Assembly: GCF_015832195.1 (NCBI RefSeq)
Contig: NC_052028.1
Coordinates: 6,367,501-6,431,500 of the forward strand
Reading direction: 5' to 3'
DNA length: 64,000 nt
Source of the DNA: Motacilla alba alba
Taxonomy: Eukaryota; Chordata; Aves; Passeriformes; Motacillidae
The notes beneath the pieces are model-generated. The model did not search any database and was not told the origin of the DNA. It saw only the letters and a list, made by a program, of their open reading frames with translations. Shown here piece after piece: positions 12,216-25,800 of this stretch (position 1 is its first letter; each line of letters starts with the position of its first letter). The position numbers and the translations under genes are program-made.

Positions 12216-15200
12216 CCTTACTGGCTTGGAGATCCAGAGGGAAGCAGCTGTCATCTGCCTTGGTGTAAAAGAGACTGGTTGTGTTAGTTCCTGACCCACC
12301 TGCTGTAGCACATAGTCTTACATCCACTCTCCTTCTGAGGAGGTGTCCAAGCCCCACCATCTCCCTTTCTCCTCACTATTCCATGCTTACTCAATACTCA
12401 AACCACTAATAAATACCAGGGCAGAGGGACAGGCTAAGCCTGTTTCCTAGCAGCTTTGCCAGGTTGGTACTTGATTTCAGAAAGTTCTCATAAAAATATC
12501 ACCATATAAGGTTGTAGTCATTCAACAGGGAAAGAAAAATATACATTCATTTCCTTGGAGCAGCTTTTTATATTAGAGCTGTCAGGATCCACTAGAAGAG
12601 AATAGTAATAGGAGCAGCCGAACAAGTTATACCTCTCTTTACCTTTGTGTGTATTTTAAAGAAAAGGGAAGAGAAATAAAATAATGCAAACATCCTGAAA
12701 TGGTCCATATTTGGATGCTTTTCACCTCTTCCCAGCCTGTATTTATGATCAACAAATCCACAATAATATTGGTTCAGAGAAAACAAATACCTGATGTAAT
12801 ATCCCTATCAGTTCCTTGACTATATTTTCTATTTTATTCTTCTGTGTAAATTTTGTGCTGTTTGTATTCTAGAGATTTCCAGTCAATAGAAAGAAGGAAA
12901 TGGAAAGATTAAAAAAGAAATAAAATCACAACCAAGAGGTTCGTTGCTGTACCAAAAATCCTTGACAATTCCAGTCACATTGGGTCTCTTTGAGAGCTGC
13001 AAGGGCTGTCACTCATTCCGTGCTGTACTCTGGCATTTAAAAGCTTCCAGCTTCCCTCTTGACATCTCCCACTCTGTTTAACTTGTTCAGCTGTATTTCC
13101 TTCACAATAATGTATGGCCCTGAGGAACTCATTCCTTTTATACCTGTATTTAACTTAAGCCATTTAAGGTCTGGTTTTCTGTGAAATTTGCTGCATTTTT
13201 CTCTCTGTGATCAAACATTATTTAATTAATGCTAAAAGTCTTAAAATATGTTAGTAAAATTCAGTGGGATTCTCTCAATTTTCCCTGCAGTGCCATATTA
13301 AAGGGGAAGAGGTTTTATTATGCAACCTTCTTTAAAATATGCTAATGAAGATGACTTCTCAACTAAAATATGCATTTTCCAAATTATCAGGCAGAAGCAT
13401 TCTGTATGAAGTAGTTTGTTTTCTTTCACAATTTAAATTAAAATGTAATTGGAGCTTGGTCAGAATTGGCTGAAATTGAAGACTCTCTGCCCAACAATAA
13501 CTTAATTAAAAACAAATTAAGAGTGGGAGAATATGTAAGATGAAGAAATGGAAGATGTTCTGTCCTTCAGGAAAAGGAAACCAGTCAGGCAAAGTAAGAA
13601 GGAGAGGAAAAGAAAAGACAGTGGGTGCTGCTGTTTCGATTATATTTCTTTTTATGATTTTTGATACAAGGTTTGACTTGCTTTAAAAAACCCTTTCCAT
13701 TTCTATTGGTGGCCTCTTTGCCTCATCCTTTGGAGGTTAAGTACTTTTGGGTTGTAGTTTAGACAAGTGTGAACACATGATGGACAAGGGCCCCTCAAAG
13801 CAGCAGCTACAGTGGACTCCAGCCAAGGAGGGCAGCAGGAGGGCATAAAAATGGTGTGAGCTGAGCAGCTCAGGACATAAAGAAAAGCAGACAATGAACT
13901 GTGCTGAGTTCTTAGGGCAAGAACTGCTCCGATGCCTCTTGCCTCCCAAGGGAAGGGTTAGAATGGGTTACAAGGAACCTCACTGGGCATCATGGGCAGT
14001 CAATTAGAAAAATTAGAAGCACAGCTGCGTACACATCTCTGCTATTCCATGAATACAGATGCTTTTCCAGAGGACAACTAACAGCAGCAACTTTTTTCTC
14101 TCTCTGTTTCATATATAAGGAATTCATAAAGACTCAGAGCCTGTGATTGGGTGGGTAGGATGGAGAGAACTGTAATCTCAGCATAGCTGTTGGTGCTTTG
14201 CTTTTCTGACCATCGCTATGAATTTTGGTGCTGTTTTATTCTTATGAACACACAGGTAACCATCACATTGGCAAACTCACACTGCAGCTATTAAGTAGCA
14301 CAGGGTTTGTTAAGCTTACCAGAATTTAATATGTTCACAGTATAAAAGTGAATTACTAGTGAGGCAATTAGGGAATAAATTCTTCTAGGTAGTTGACAGC
14401 AGAATTGTGCTCCATAGGTGCAGAGCCTACAGTAAGCCTTATAAACAAGATTTATATTTGAGTGTGAAGTCAAAGTAATGTAAAGCTATTGGGCTGCTTA
14501 ACAGATCAGCACAGATAGCTTCTGTATATATTTATGCAGCCTGTTACCCTTTCCATTTGAACAAAGAGGGATTTTAGTTCCTCTTTTGATCACTTAGGGA
14601 GAAGTGGTTTCCCAGGAGGTCTCATTAAACTGGATTGTTTCAGCATTAGTCATATATTTCTTTAGCAGGTCTTTTGCTAGTTGTAGAAATCTCAGTGATG
14701 ATAGACAGAGCAAACCAGAGGAGGTTTCAGCAATATTGTGCCTACTTAATTAATCTTGGTGGTGTGCTGGAACTGCATAGCTGCAAGGGTAATAAAAAAT
14801 AAGCAGGAAGTTTTCGTGTAGAAAATGCCCACCCAGAAATATCTCAGGATATCTGATGCAATATAATTAGACTCTGAAAAGGTTATAAATAACATGGTAA
14901 TTGAGCCACTATGAAAATGAACAGGAAGAAAATTAAACCAAAAGATAATGATTTTGTGCCATCAAATGCAACATTTTGACACAAAATAGAACTCTGCTTT
15001 ATAAAGTTCTGTTTCCAAGGAAGACACCAGAGCCTGCAAAGATGCAGACGTGTATGATAGCTTGAAGTCCCTGTATGGAACCCATGCCTGGAACTCCCAA
15101 TTGAGGCAGATGCTGTGCTCTGCCAGCCACTGCATGAACAAAACTTAACAAATGATCTGCTTCTTTACAAAAGATGATGACCCCGGTTCTTTGAAATTTT

Positions 15201-17934
15201 CATCAAGAATTTATATTATTATGTAAAGGCAGCAGTCCTGTAGCAGTTCAAAAGCAAATAATTGAAGAAGGAGGATGTGAAGGCACACTTCTTTCCCACA
15301 AGCAATAGAGTGTAACCCTCACTCATTCATAAATGCTGTGCCTGTCTGAACAAGATTTCTGCCTTTCTGTAATTGGGGTAGTGCTACTTTCACTCACAGC
15401 TGGTAAGCTACCAAAAGTAATTTGAATCAATTAGTCTGCCTTTCAGTGTGAGATATTTAAATTTCATGTGCTAGCTTCTGAACCAAAGCCAATCTATAAT
15501 TTATTTGAACTAAATCACTGTTCCCTCAACTTCCTTTGTAGGCCCTTGAATAGTTTCCAGAGTAGCTGCTGACTCTTAGGTAGGAATTTAGGCTATGTCA
15601 ATAAGATCTTTTCTAGTTTAGAATGAACTTGTTTCTGTACCTCCACTAGCAGGGCTGCGAAGGCCTAGGGATCAAAAGTGGGGGTTTTTTTGGGTCGAAA
15701 TGAGCTTTGCTGGTAGTATTCAAGATGTTTTGGAGGAATATCCCCATTTTGCTCCTAAGATGACACTGGCAAAAACATTGATTTGCTTTGAGACAGAACA
15801 GAGACCTTCACATTATATTGGCACTGTAAACTGCTGGGAATATTTGTCAGAATGTATGACAGAGGCTGGTCTGTGTTGCTGAGTTAAAGGCAAGAAGAGT
15901 TTAGGGAATGGTAGGTGGGTAAACTGAAGACTGAGTAAGTGTTTTCAGCTGGGAGTTAATATTAGGTGAGGATCTTGTGCCATGAAAAACTAGAAAAATC
16001 TAGCACTCAGAGCAGCAAAAGATGACACTTGAATTCAGTCAGGTGAATTCAGACATCAACTGATCTGGATGCTTAAGAACATAAACTTAGAATGTGATGG
16101 ATCCTTCATGGAAAAGCAGGAAATCTTAAGGCTGGAAGAAAAGTCTAGTGATGCTTCATCTAGCACTGAACCAGCTGAAATAATGAGAAAGGGTGAACTC
16201 ACTGAAGAATCCTGCTGGATACATGTCTGTCTTCTTTTATATGGACATATATTCTATATATTTAAAAGATGGAGTATATAGTATAAAAGATTTATACGTT
16301 GTATCTGTGTATGCCCTCACCTTTGCAGGTTACAGACTATCCTGCAAGTATGGCTTGTGTTTACCATTCCAATACAGTGTTTCTCTTTGTAAAATAGATG
16401 CAAGCTTTTCTAAGAACAGGAATTATGATCTGGAGCACAAACTTTCCCTTGCCTGAAGATAGCAGTGTTTGTGGCTTTATTAGCAATAAATAAAAACTAT
16501 ATTACCTTTTCATTTGCACAGAATCATAAAATATTATTTATCTGACTCTGGGTATGGTAGAGAACAACACATGGGCTAAGTCATGAAACTCAGATATAAA
16601 ACGTTATCTATTGACATATTTAATAGCAGAGTTTTATATGCCAGATCCTTGTTTGCCTAAGAAAGAGTGCTATCAGCCTCCATTCTTGTGCTAATTTGGA
16701 GAAAAAGAGCACCTTTAGAAATGTCAAGTAGATTCTAGTTAACATGCTTTGTTAATGGCCAAATAAGTTTGAAAATAACCAAGTGAGAGAGGTTATCAAA
16801 GGGCTTTTCTAAGATTGTTACTATGTTCTGGTTCAAAATGGGGCACAAATATGCTTTTATTTCCTCTGGTGCAGGTGGTTTGAGAGGGAACTGGAATGAT
16901 AGTTGTGACAAACGCACAAAAATGTTTAATTTTGTGTCCATGTCTTTGTATGGCCATGAATTTAATCTGTCAGTATCAAAAGATAGCAGCAGGGTGTCCT
17001 TACAAAAGCTTTGGCAGTAGCAGTCAGAATCTTCAGTGATGAACTCCAGAACTTCTAATGCTGCTCATCCTTCAGCCTGGCAGTGAGCCATTCTAAGGTT
17101 TTATTCCTATTTGCTACCACTGAAGGGTTTGTGTCTAATGTAGAAAGGAAAATGAATAATTTTTCACCTCATGCTCTGAAGCATTTCCTGTCAATGATTC
17201 CAACTGTCATGATTTGGCTGATATTAGATTATCAGTTTTCTCCAGTGTATTTGTCTCAGTGTATTTCTGAAAAGAATAAAACACTCTTTAGGGTAAGCCA
17301 ACTAAGAAATTCCACTACATTTATAGTTTAGAGAAATGCTCTCAAGATAACTGGGGAATGGGAGATTAAAAGTATAATACAGTTTTCAAAGTTATTAAGA
17401 GAAACTTGAGGTTTTAACAAAAAGTAGTGGACAGGAGTGCAGTTTTCCCTTTTTCAGCCAGACAGTTCAATTCCACGAGGACTCAGTGAGTGCCAGATGG
17501 TGCTACTGTGATTTTATAGCATCTGAGGAACTTGTCCTGTTGGTTTACAGTCAGTCAGTCATTGTTTCAGTGGCGACTCTCAGCCTGAAGTCTTCCCTCA
17601 ATTCATACACTCATTAATTAAGAAAGATTTTGAGACTGCCTTCTTCATTGTGACAGCTTAACTGGCCAGAGAAGGGCTCTCTTTTCAGTCATATCTCCTT
17701 ACTTCAGAAATACAGGATGAAAACAAGTTTAGATTAAAAGTGCTTTTGTTTTATTTCTCTTCCTTCAGAACCCAAAGTAATAACCTGGTCTGATTAATGG
17801 GTAGGACTGGTTACATAGAGAGCCCTGGAGCAGGTGGCTTGAGCATGCACATGTTGCTAGGTGCCTCGGTCAAATTATTTAACTCTTTTTAATCTCAGCT
17901 TGTCCCCTTCTAAAACAGCAGGGTAAGGATCAGG

Positions 17935-18062
17935 TATTTATTTAAACCTTCATCAGGTTTATCAGTAAATTGCCATAAGTAAATTATTTATGATTTTTTT
18001 ATTTAAATAAATAAATTATTCATTTGAACCTTCATTAGGTTTATCATTAATTTTCCATAAGT
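17935..18062. repeat. Diverged direct duplication, 46-bp copies at 82-bp spacing
   Basis: The segment 17935-17980 recurs at 18017-18062 with no gaps and about six mismatches in 46 positions. Shared blocks include 'AACCTTCAT', 'AGGTTTATCA' and 'CCATAAGT'. The spacer is a T/A-rich tract with ATTTAAATAAATAAAT. The divergence points to an old local duplication rather than an assembly artefact. No coding potential. Confidence 0.85.
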
Positions 18063-18635
18063 GTTCACAGTGAGCATATGTGTGCCCTGAGTTATTCAAG
18101 AAGGTTTTTTTGGTTTAGGCTTCTTTTTTTTTTATTTTCTCTGGTGTTGGAAAAAAAAAAATCATATGCATAGAAAATAGCTCAAAGACAGCATTGAGAG
18201 GAGAGCCTGGGGATGGCTCTGGAGGAATCCCCAGCCAGTAGGAAAAGGTGCTGAACAGCAGTTCTCAAGAAACAGGCTGAAAATTAAGCAGGCAAATAGC
18301 ATCACAGCCATGGGCTCAGGGCAGAGAAAGGGTCAGACCTCAAATAGTATTGAAATTCAATAAGGACATAAAACATGCATCATTTTTCTTGCTTTAACTA
18401 TCAAGACTGCTTTCTTACTCATTTGCATTTAATGAGTACAGCCTTTAGAAGTATTGCAACATAAAAACCAAGACACCTTCAGTCCCATGGCAATTAAATG
18501 TTCATTAACAAATCTGTATCTTCTCATAATTCACTGTTGCCATGCATGAGCAGCAGGTGAATGTATCAACTGGCTTCTTATGATAGTGTTTAAAAGAAAT
18601 GTCACATCTACTTTTCAACTAATTTTTCTCGTTAG

Positions 18636-18769
18636 GTTTTGAATACAAGCGAAGCATTAAGCTTGGCTGCAACACTTGCACCTTGGCTGAGCAGTGGAAG
18701 AAATCAGGTGAATTTTCAAGCCAGTTTAAGTTTCCTACAGGTTCTAAAGCTAAGAGAAGAGGGAAGTGA
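18636..18769 (+). other. Possible terminal-exon-like segment (very tentative)
   Basis: A T-rich stretch ending CTCGTTAG gives an acceptor-like site before 18636. The frame then stays open for about 44 codons to a TGA at 18767-18769. The predicted peptide contains CNTC, a basic segment and a C-terminal KRRGK. An AATAAA hexamer overlaps the stop at 18769-18774, which would be an odd place for a functional polyadenylation signal. I do not recognise a family. The two cysteines are spaced C-x2-C, unlike the calcitonin/CGRP ring that the peptide faintly recalls. Chance is the most likely explanation, because acceptor-like sites followed by 40-codon frames are common in 64 kb. Confidence 0.12.
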
Positions 18770-19510
18770 ATAAAAACTCGATTGTTTTGTCAAGTTCCTC
18801 AGTCTGGCCGGTGAAGATCACTAGGCCCACTTGGTCTTCAAACAATGTCTGTATGAAACTGCACAAGAAGATGAATATTGGAAACAGCTGTGGAAAACCC
18901 AAGCACCTAATTGTGTCTGTTTAAGGCATCACAAACTTCTGCAGAAAAAGTGAATGTGAATATAAATACAAATTTGTGGCTATAATTCAGCATAACTGGA
19001 TTCTGTGGCTGTAGATGTTCTGTGGGCCTAGAATGTAGAAAATACAATGCCTGACAACTTTGATCCAAAAGATAGTGTGTGATATAAAACAAGACATCAC
19101 CAGAGAAAGGAAACAATCTTAAAGATACAGACTGAGTGGAGGACAAGTTAAAAACCTGTTACAGGTTTTTAGATACAGATCATTGCCAGTCAGGTACATC
19201 AGTCACAGCTTGCCAGCTGTCTTTAAAATGAATTCCTTTAACTTAACAGTCCATATGCCCTAGCTGCTGGGAAATGGTACATGAAGTAGAAAAACATGCA
19301 ATCTTTCTCTATCAATTGAACCCTAATATTTTAATATAAATTCTTACTATGCTCATGTTATTCTTGCTGGTGTGAATGAGCAAAAGAACAAATCCTAATT
19401 GGTTTAAAATCACATTAGTCTGACAGCCTTGAATATTGGAGAGCTGCAAATTAATAATTTACAAGCAGTTAATTTATTCCTTCTGGGAAGATGGGAAAAC
19501 GATTGTTTTC

Positions 19511-19524
19511 TAGATTGCAATCTA
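19511..19524. repeat. 14-bp perfect palindrome
   Basis: TAGATTGCAATCTA reads the same on both strands. Its core, ATTGCAAT, resembles a C/EBP-type dyad. It lies in an AT-rich segment (about 19375-19570) with several TTAAT/ATTAAT motifs. That this binds protein is inference only. Confidence 0.6.
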
Positions 19525-22500
19525 TTAGAATTTGGTTAAGATTAACATCTGAAATGAATGGTTTTGCTGTAGAGATGAATTAGTATATGGTGTGATTATG
19601 TATACACTTAAAAATCAAAGGAGAGGTGACATTGCGAGATATTAATACACTAATTCTTCTTCCAGAAAGGGAATAGTATAGAGGTCTGTAACAAAGAGGG
19701 CTTCTCATGCAGGGACAGAAAACCACAGTGGCAGTGGCACAGAGGGATGGCTGTAATGGAGAGAAATTCCCACGGCTTTTATTCTGGGGGTAAAATTCAG
19801 GTGGATGAGATGGAGTACTTGCACTTGGGGCTCTCAGTCACTGAAATCTTAAAATGTGGCTTTAATTGTTGGATGTTGCTGCTGATTTGTCTGGGAGGGT
19901 TAGACAGCAGGGAACAGTGGGAGCTTCCTGCTGCTACAATGCCAGGGGAATTCTCAGTCCCTCTTAAAATCATGGGGGTAACTCCTCTGAGGATGGGCTA
20001 CATGCAAGGAAAGGCCTTGATTGGACAGTTATTTAATTCAAATTGTGTTATAATGGACCAGTTCAAGAAAATCTATTCTGGACAGAAGATATTGCAAGTA
20101 TTTGCAAGAATTTTTTTTACTGAAAGGTGTTCATCAAACCATAACTGAAAGAGCTGAAGTGTGCAGCAAACAAGCTTCATACGTAACACCCTTGTCCCTT
20201 TATTTCATTGCTATCTCTACCAAGTGGAAACAGCTTTGTTAAATCATCAAAAATTCAAGATTCCCAAAATAAGGAGGTAAAACCATAGAGAAGGAAAATT
20301 TTCTGTGTTCCTCATGTTAGACTTCAGCAGGCATCCACATAAAATCCCCAAGGTCTTTGAAGGACATTAGACAGACTAACCATGGGTTTTGCCCTTACCT
20401 CCTTGTGCTGCTAAAATTGCTTCTGACAATGAAGATCATTGCTTCATCTTTTCTGCTTATATTCACATATCTGGCACAATTAAATTCTTGAGTGTCTTTT
20501 TTTGTCATGGAGCTGTGGCAATTGCCTTTAGTTTTTGTTGTCTTATGACTAAATATGAAAGAAGTAATGGAGGATAAGGTTGCACAGAGATTTCAATATC
20601 ACTATCATAAAACATTAATGGCACCAAGGTGGTTTATATTCCTCAGTTTGCAAGATGCCTCGATGCTTGAAAGAAACATATATGTTGCATAAGTATGGAA
20701 ATGAATAGGAAAGAAAGATTTTGAAAATGAGCTAAAGATGGAATGATAGTAGAGTATAAAGTTCTTTTAAATAAATGTTAATCCATTTAAATTTGTGTGG
20801 CAAAAACCCCACTAGATAAAAAAAAAAGGAAAACCACAAACAGCAGCAGATCAAAACTGAATCCCAGGTGTTCCTTGCTCTGCATAAATTATTATTTTAA
20901 ATTTCTGAGCAGACTGGCATATATAGTATTTACTTCTGAGAATATTGACTTGGCTTAATTTACTTGTGTTATATCTATAATTGAAGTGGGGAGGAAGAAC
21001 TTGTCATACTGATTCCCCACAGGGCCCATGACGAATGCGATTACTCAAAGTTATATGTTGATGTATGATTTTAGCACTGTTTTTAGATGTCATTGGTTGT
21101 TAATTATTTGTCTGGTACTATACAGGTGTAAAGTATAACTGCAGTAAAAATTATCAGTATTTTTCCATTAATGTTTTTATAATTTCCTAGATAGACTATT
21201 TTAACAGGAGCATCTGAAACTTTAAAAGACACTTTAAAAATACTTTTCTAAGGTCCTAGATTTACCTTGAATTTTGGAAGCATATGACACATACTTAGGA
21301 TCTTAAGGCTTGCAAACTGATTCAGAAATAGAAGAGGAAAGTTCATTAGATGTTTTATTTAATTATTACATGTGGGAAGAAGTAATTTTACAAATTGTTT
21401 CATTTTATTTTATTTGTTTCAAGTGGAAAGTTTGGATTTCTGCAGGTTTTTATATGGTCTATATTGCTTGATTTGCAAATAGGTATTGTTGCTAAAATAT
21501 AAAGTAATGAGAAATCTCTGTTAATGTACTGATTGATTTTTAGAATTTTTACATTTTTTAGTCTATGTTACCACTTAGAATAATAATCCTAAAAACAAGT
21601 TCAAGTTGGTTTTCTCTTTGTGAGTGTTTTGTGAAAAATATATTCAATGGAAGTATATCAGAAGTAAATGTGAAAATGCAGAATAATCTGAACTTCCCGG
21701 TTCCAGGTAGTAGGGCATGGAGGCAGCCCTTGATGTCTGAGCACCTGCCTTCACAAACTCAAATTAAACTAATCTCTGTGTATGTCAGAAATAGTCCACA
21801 GGTGCCTTTTTTCTCAGCAGGGAGCAGCTCCTTGCAGGTATTCCCTTGTGGCAAAGCTGCTGCTGGTGCCCCAGGGCTGCCGGGAGGCTGGACCGAGGCA
21901 CGTGGGGTGGGCACAGCAGCATGGTGGCCACTGGCAGGAGCAGGTGGCACCAGCACAGCCTGGCTGCTCCAGCCCGAGCAGAGTGGGAACAAGGAAACCA
22001 GAAATGGTTATTTGTGTGCTATAAGGCTGTATCTAAAGAGACTCCTCCTTCTGCATTTGTGACATCCTATCTACTGCCCATGCAGCACTTAGCAATCCAC
22101 TCCTGCCACCTGTCACAACAATGAAGGGGTGATCCAGGTGTTTTGTCCAGGGACTCAGAGCTAGCAAGCTGACTACTGGAAGGACATAGAAATCATTCTT
22201 TAAATACTCCAAAGTGCTGTCATTTTGTCAGCTTGTTTGTCACAAGTTTATGTGCAGTCAGCACCTATGGAGAAGATGGAAATTGAACTCTGCCACACAA
22301 TTTAACACGTTGTGTCTGAAAACAGTGTGCCTTCCCAAAGCCCTGAACAGACAAACTTGTCTCATCTTTTACTTCTGTTGATGTCCTAGTGGTGGAGCTA
22401 GCTCTTTAGGGATTTCCAAGTGATGATACCATGAACATTTCTCAGTGAAGCCTCTTCCTCCATGGAAGCATTTTCGCATAAGTCTTTTTTTAAACAGGTG

Positions 22501-22846
22501 AATTTCTGTGGAATGGTTCCACTTGAATACTTTATTTCACTAGAGAATATTATCATATTCACATAATTCTCATAATAACTTAATTTCACTGGTTTCTGTA
22601 GAGCTCTGTAGGCACCTAGTAAAGCTTGTACTTCCAGGTCTTGTGAGGTCCAGATTTTCCTTGAGGAGACATTTGTATATCTGTACATATCCCATGATGT
22701 GTTTATATTCTCTTATGGCTGAAAGCCTGTAGGAGATCATGGCAATTGTACTGTAACTAATGTGTCCAATCTCTAGGGTGAGAGAGGAATAACAATACCA
22801 AAAGTTAAATTCCCACAGATCCATACCCTGTAACTTTCATTTTAGG

Positions 22847-22860
22847 AAAAAAAAAAAAAA
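22847..22860. repeat. Poly-A run (14)
   Basis: Uninterrupted A run after TTTTAGG. I see no retroelement body directly upstream, so I do not call a processed pseudogene or LINE tail. Confidence 0.95.
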
Positions 22861-25800
22861 GTGGATTTGAATGATTATTAAAGATTTTGGGAGAAGCAAA
22901 AGAAAATGCATCTGTCTTCTTTGTTCCATTTCCATGTGTAATGGAGAGATGTTTCTGAACATATTATAAACACAGTATTTTGTGACCTTGTCTGAAAAAG
23001 TCTTTGTCTGAATTTCTTACAAGTACAAAACCAAAGCTCTTCTCCCTGATGTTCAGAACATCATTTACTGTCATTTTCTGCTGGGTATATTCTGTTGTAA
23101 AACTGACAACCAGCATTGACAGAACAGGGGCAGTGCACAAATACCACACCAAGAGTTTGCGCTTCACTTTTCATCAACCTAATCACATCCACACTTGATC
23201 TGAAACACAGCAAATTACTGGGGACTTAAGTTTCCAGTTCTGTCCAGTCTCTGGTTTCTATGTTGGCTGTCAAAATAAATAACAGTATCAGATCTCATGA
23301 AGATTTTCTGTGGTTAAATCTCCCTCAGAAATGTTTCCTCTTCTAAGATGAGGAGAAGATAGGAGCATATCAACCCATTTTTAGGTTATTTGTTCTGTGA
23401 TAAATCAAAGACAGATAGAGTGATTCATTTGGTTTGTTTCAAGGGTGTTTGCTTTTTATACTAGTTCAGCATTAGTAGTTATCTTTAAATACTTCTCATA
23501 ATCACTTCTTGCCTAATAATCTCTGATTGCACTTGACTTTAAAGTTTACCCTTCCTGATTAGAAAGCCAGCTTCATCAAGCCAAAAGCAGGAGTCAGGAA
23601 CAAAATTATCATAATGTTAATTGATTTAGGGGACGGAAAAAAGGTGTGGGGCGGCGATGTGTGGAAGAGAGGAGAACCTGACACAGTCTTTAATGGATCC
23701 TTGCAACAAGAGCTCAATTTTACTGGTGCCTGATACTTCTCGGGAACAGGCAGTAGGGAGAAAAATTTATCTGCCTTGGACTCTCTGCGCTTGTGCATGA
23801 AAAATGTAAATCTACTTTTCTAGTCCTTTTTATATTAAATTTCTGTCAGATATACATGTAACTCCTTGAAAGAATTTAAGAAATTAATTAAAATTGATTA
23901 AATGCATTTTCCGGAGGTAGATATTAGGGTAAAGTCTGCCAACTGTGAGAAGTCTTTAAAAAAGCATTAAAAAACCCAGCTAATCCTTTATTTTTCCCTT
24001 GAACTTTCAAAATGTTTTTTACATCTCCTTTAGCAGTTGCTCTAATATTCAGATGAAACTTGTTCATATTAAGTGAATAGAGTTACTTAACTAAAATATA
24101 GTGACTGTCCATTTGCCATTCTCCAGCAATTGTCTAAAATAAATATACCAGCCTTCCACTCTTCACTAAACATCTTCGTCTCCTGCTGGAGAGGGACTTA
24201 TTGAAACAGAATAAATTAGTTCAGGGGAAAAAAGCAGAACCCAGCAGCATTTATTATGGCACCTAAAAGTCAGTAGCGCATACTATTTTTTCTGAAAGCT
24301 AATGAAACATATAATTAGAATTCTCCTTCTGATGTATTTTGGTGTTTTAACTATGAAGTGTATAAACTGGACAAGCAGAACAGTTAAGCAGAATTGCTCA
24401 GATTCAGAGCCATTAGTATGCTAAGAAGCACACATACTTTTAGGTCATTTCTGTTTCAAAGTGCTTGGATCCAAAGCTGTCTTTTTTGAAGATAAACAGT
24501 GCTTTTGTTTGAAACTTTAAAAGCTTCAGCATGGATAGCATTGGCATTTTCATTTCCCGGTATTTAATATTCTCCTCTTGCAAAAGACAGGAGAAACCAG
24601 AATGTTTCATAAGCAGACTGAACGTAATTTGTCCTGCTTCTTCCTGTGGCAAAAAATTTAATATTTGAAACTTATTATGTAAAACTTCTCTCTAATGGAA
24701 TTATTAAAAGGATATTGATGTTAATGAACATGTTAAGGTAGTGCAGACTTTGAGAGACAGAATAAATAAATCCCATCCTGCAGAACCTCCTAACAAGTAT
24801 GGCAGATAAGTGAAAAGAAAACAAAAATGTCCACAGAGATGTTCATATGGGATAGCAGTATAATGGTTCCCAAAGATAGTTCAAAACTGTCTCTATTGAA
24901 ATCGAATTATTTTGGAAACCAGAATAATTTCACAAAAAAGGGCATTTAAAAGCACCTAAATTTTAATAATTACATCTGCTCTGTCAAGGTTTTGTGAGTT
25001 GTATGAGTCCACATACCCCCGGAGCCTCCCTTGATCAGCATAATTTAGGGATCAGTTCAAGAGAGATTGAAGGCAGTAATCTGTCACCTATTGCTTCTTT
25101 TTGGCTGTTCATCCTGTTATGCCTCTTAATTTATACATAAGAGGGCCAGATGGCAATCTCCTGTCATTGTTGTCCATTTGTTGTCCACATTGAGTTTTCA
25201 GCTTCTTACACAAACTGAAAACTTGGCAAGGATTTTGTTCTTTTCCTCAGAACTGTTATTTTTAATTTGAAAATGCAGTTTGTACCAGTCTATTTGATTG
25301 GAAGTTGTATGACTTCTGGCTGTAATATCATGTTTCAGGTTGCATTAAACTTGCTGGCATGAAGGCATTGAAGCTAGCAGATGTTTTTGGACATGATGCC
25401 CTTTTCAGTGTTTATACCAGCAGAGCTCAAGCCAAACAATGGAAAAGAGGAATCTGGAAGGGCTTCCTTTATTGTGTTGCCCCATGCCCCGTTTCTCTTT
25501 CAGAAATACTTGCAACACTGAAAATGTGTGTGGCTGGGCTTGATTAACCCTAAGGAACTCTGGTTTAAATTTCAGATAAATTTTAATTGTTTAAATTTCA
25601 GATAAATACATGTTTTTTGTCAGCTGATGCTCTTCCCCAAGTAAGCCACAGTTCTTTGTGTTCTGTCATGGAAAGAAGCTTAAGGGGACAAAGTGCTCCT
25701 TCCCATGTAATGTGATAGGTTATTAACAGCTAATTAAAAGGTCATTATTATATGAATTCTCCATTTGCACTCTCTACTCGTGGATTATTAGGAATTTACA

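Larger units (their letters stand above)
10185..17934. other. Unique AT-rich non-coding DNA, no supported gene
   Basis: No gene is supported. The stretch holds a (TA)n tract at 10530-10547, homeodomain-site-like TAAT clusters at about 10340-10510 and 13190-13410, and a perfect hairpin at 12189-12215. A purine-rich patch lies at about 13590-13620. Open frames at 11178-11623 on the minus strand (98 and 97 codons) and 11852-12287 on the plus strand (80 and 89 codons) overlap frames on the opposite strand and show no family motif. No CR1 or LTR edges were recognised. Confidence 0.55.

Noticed and set aside
16521..16545. ACAGAATCATAAAATATT as a CR1 end
   Set aside because: Only one short word matches; the flanking sequence is not CR1-like.
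18660..18769. Resemblance of the peptide at 18.7 kb to the calcitonin/CGRP family
   Set aside because: The ring spacing is C-x2-C rather than C-x4-6-C, there is no amidation glycine before the basic site, and the overall similarity is a few scattered residues.
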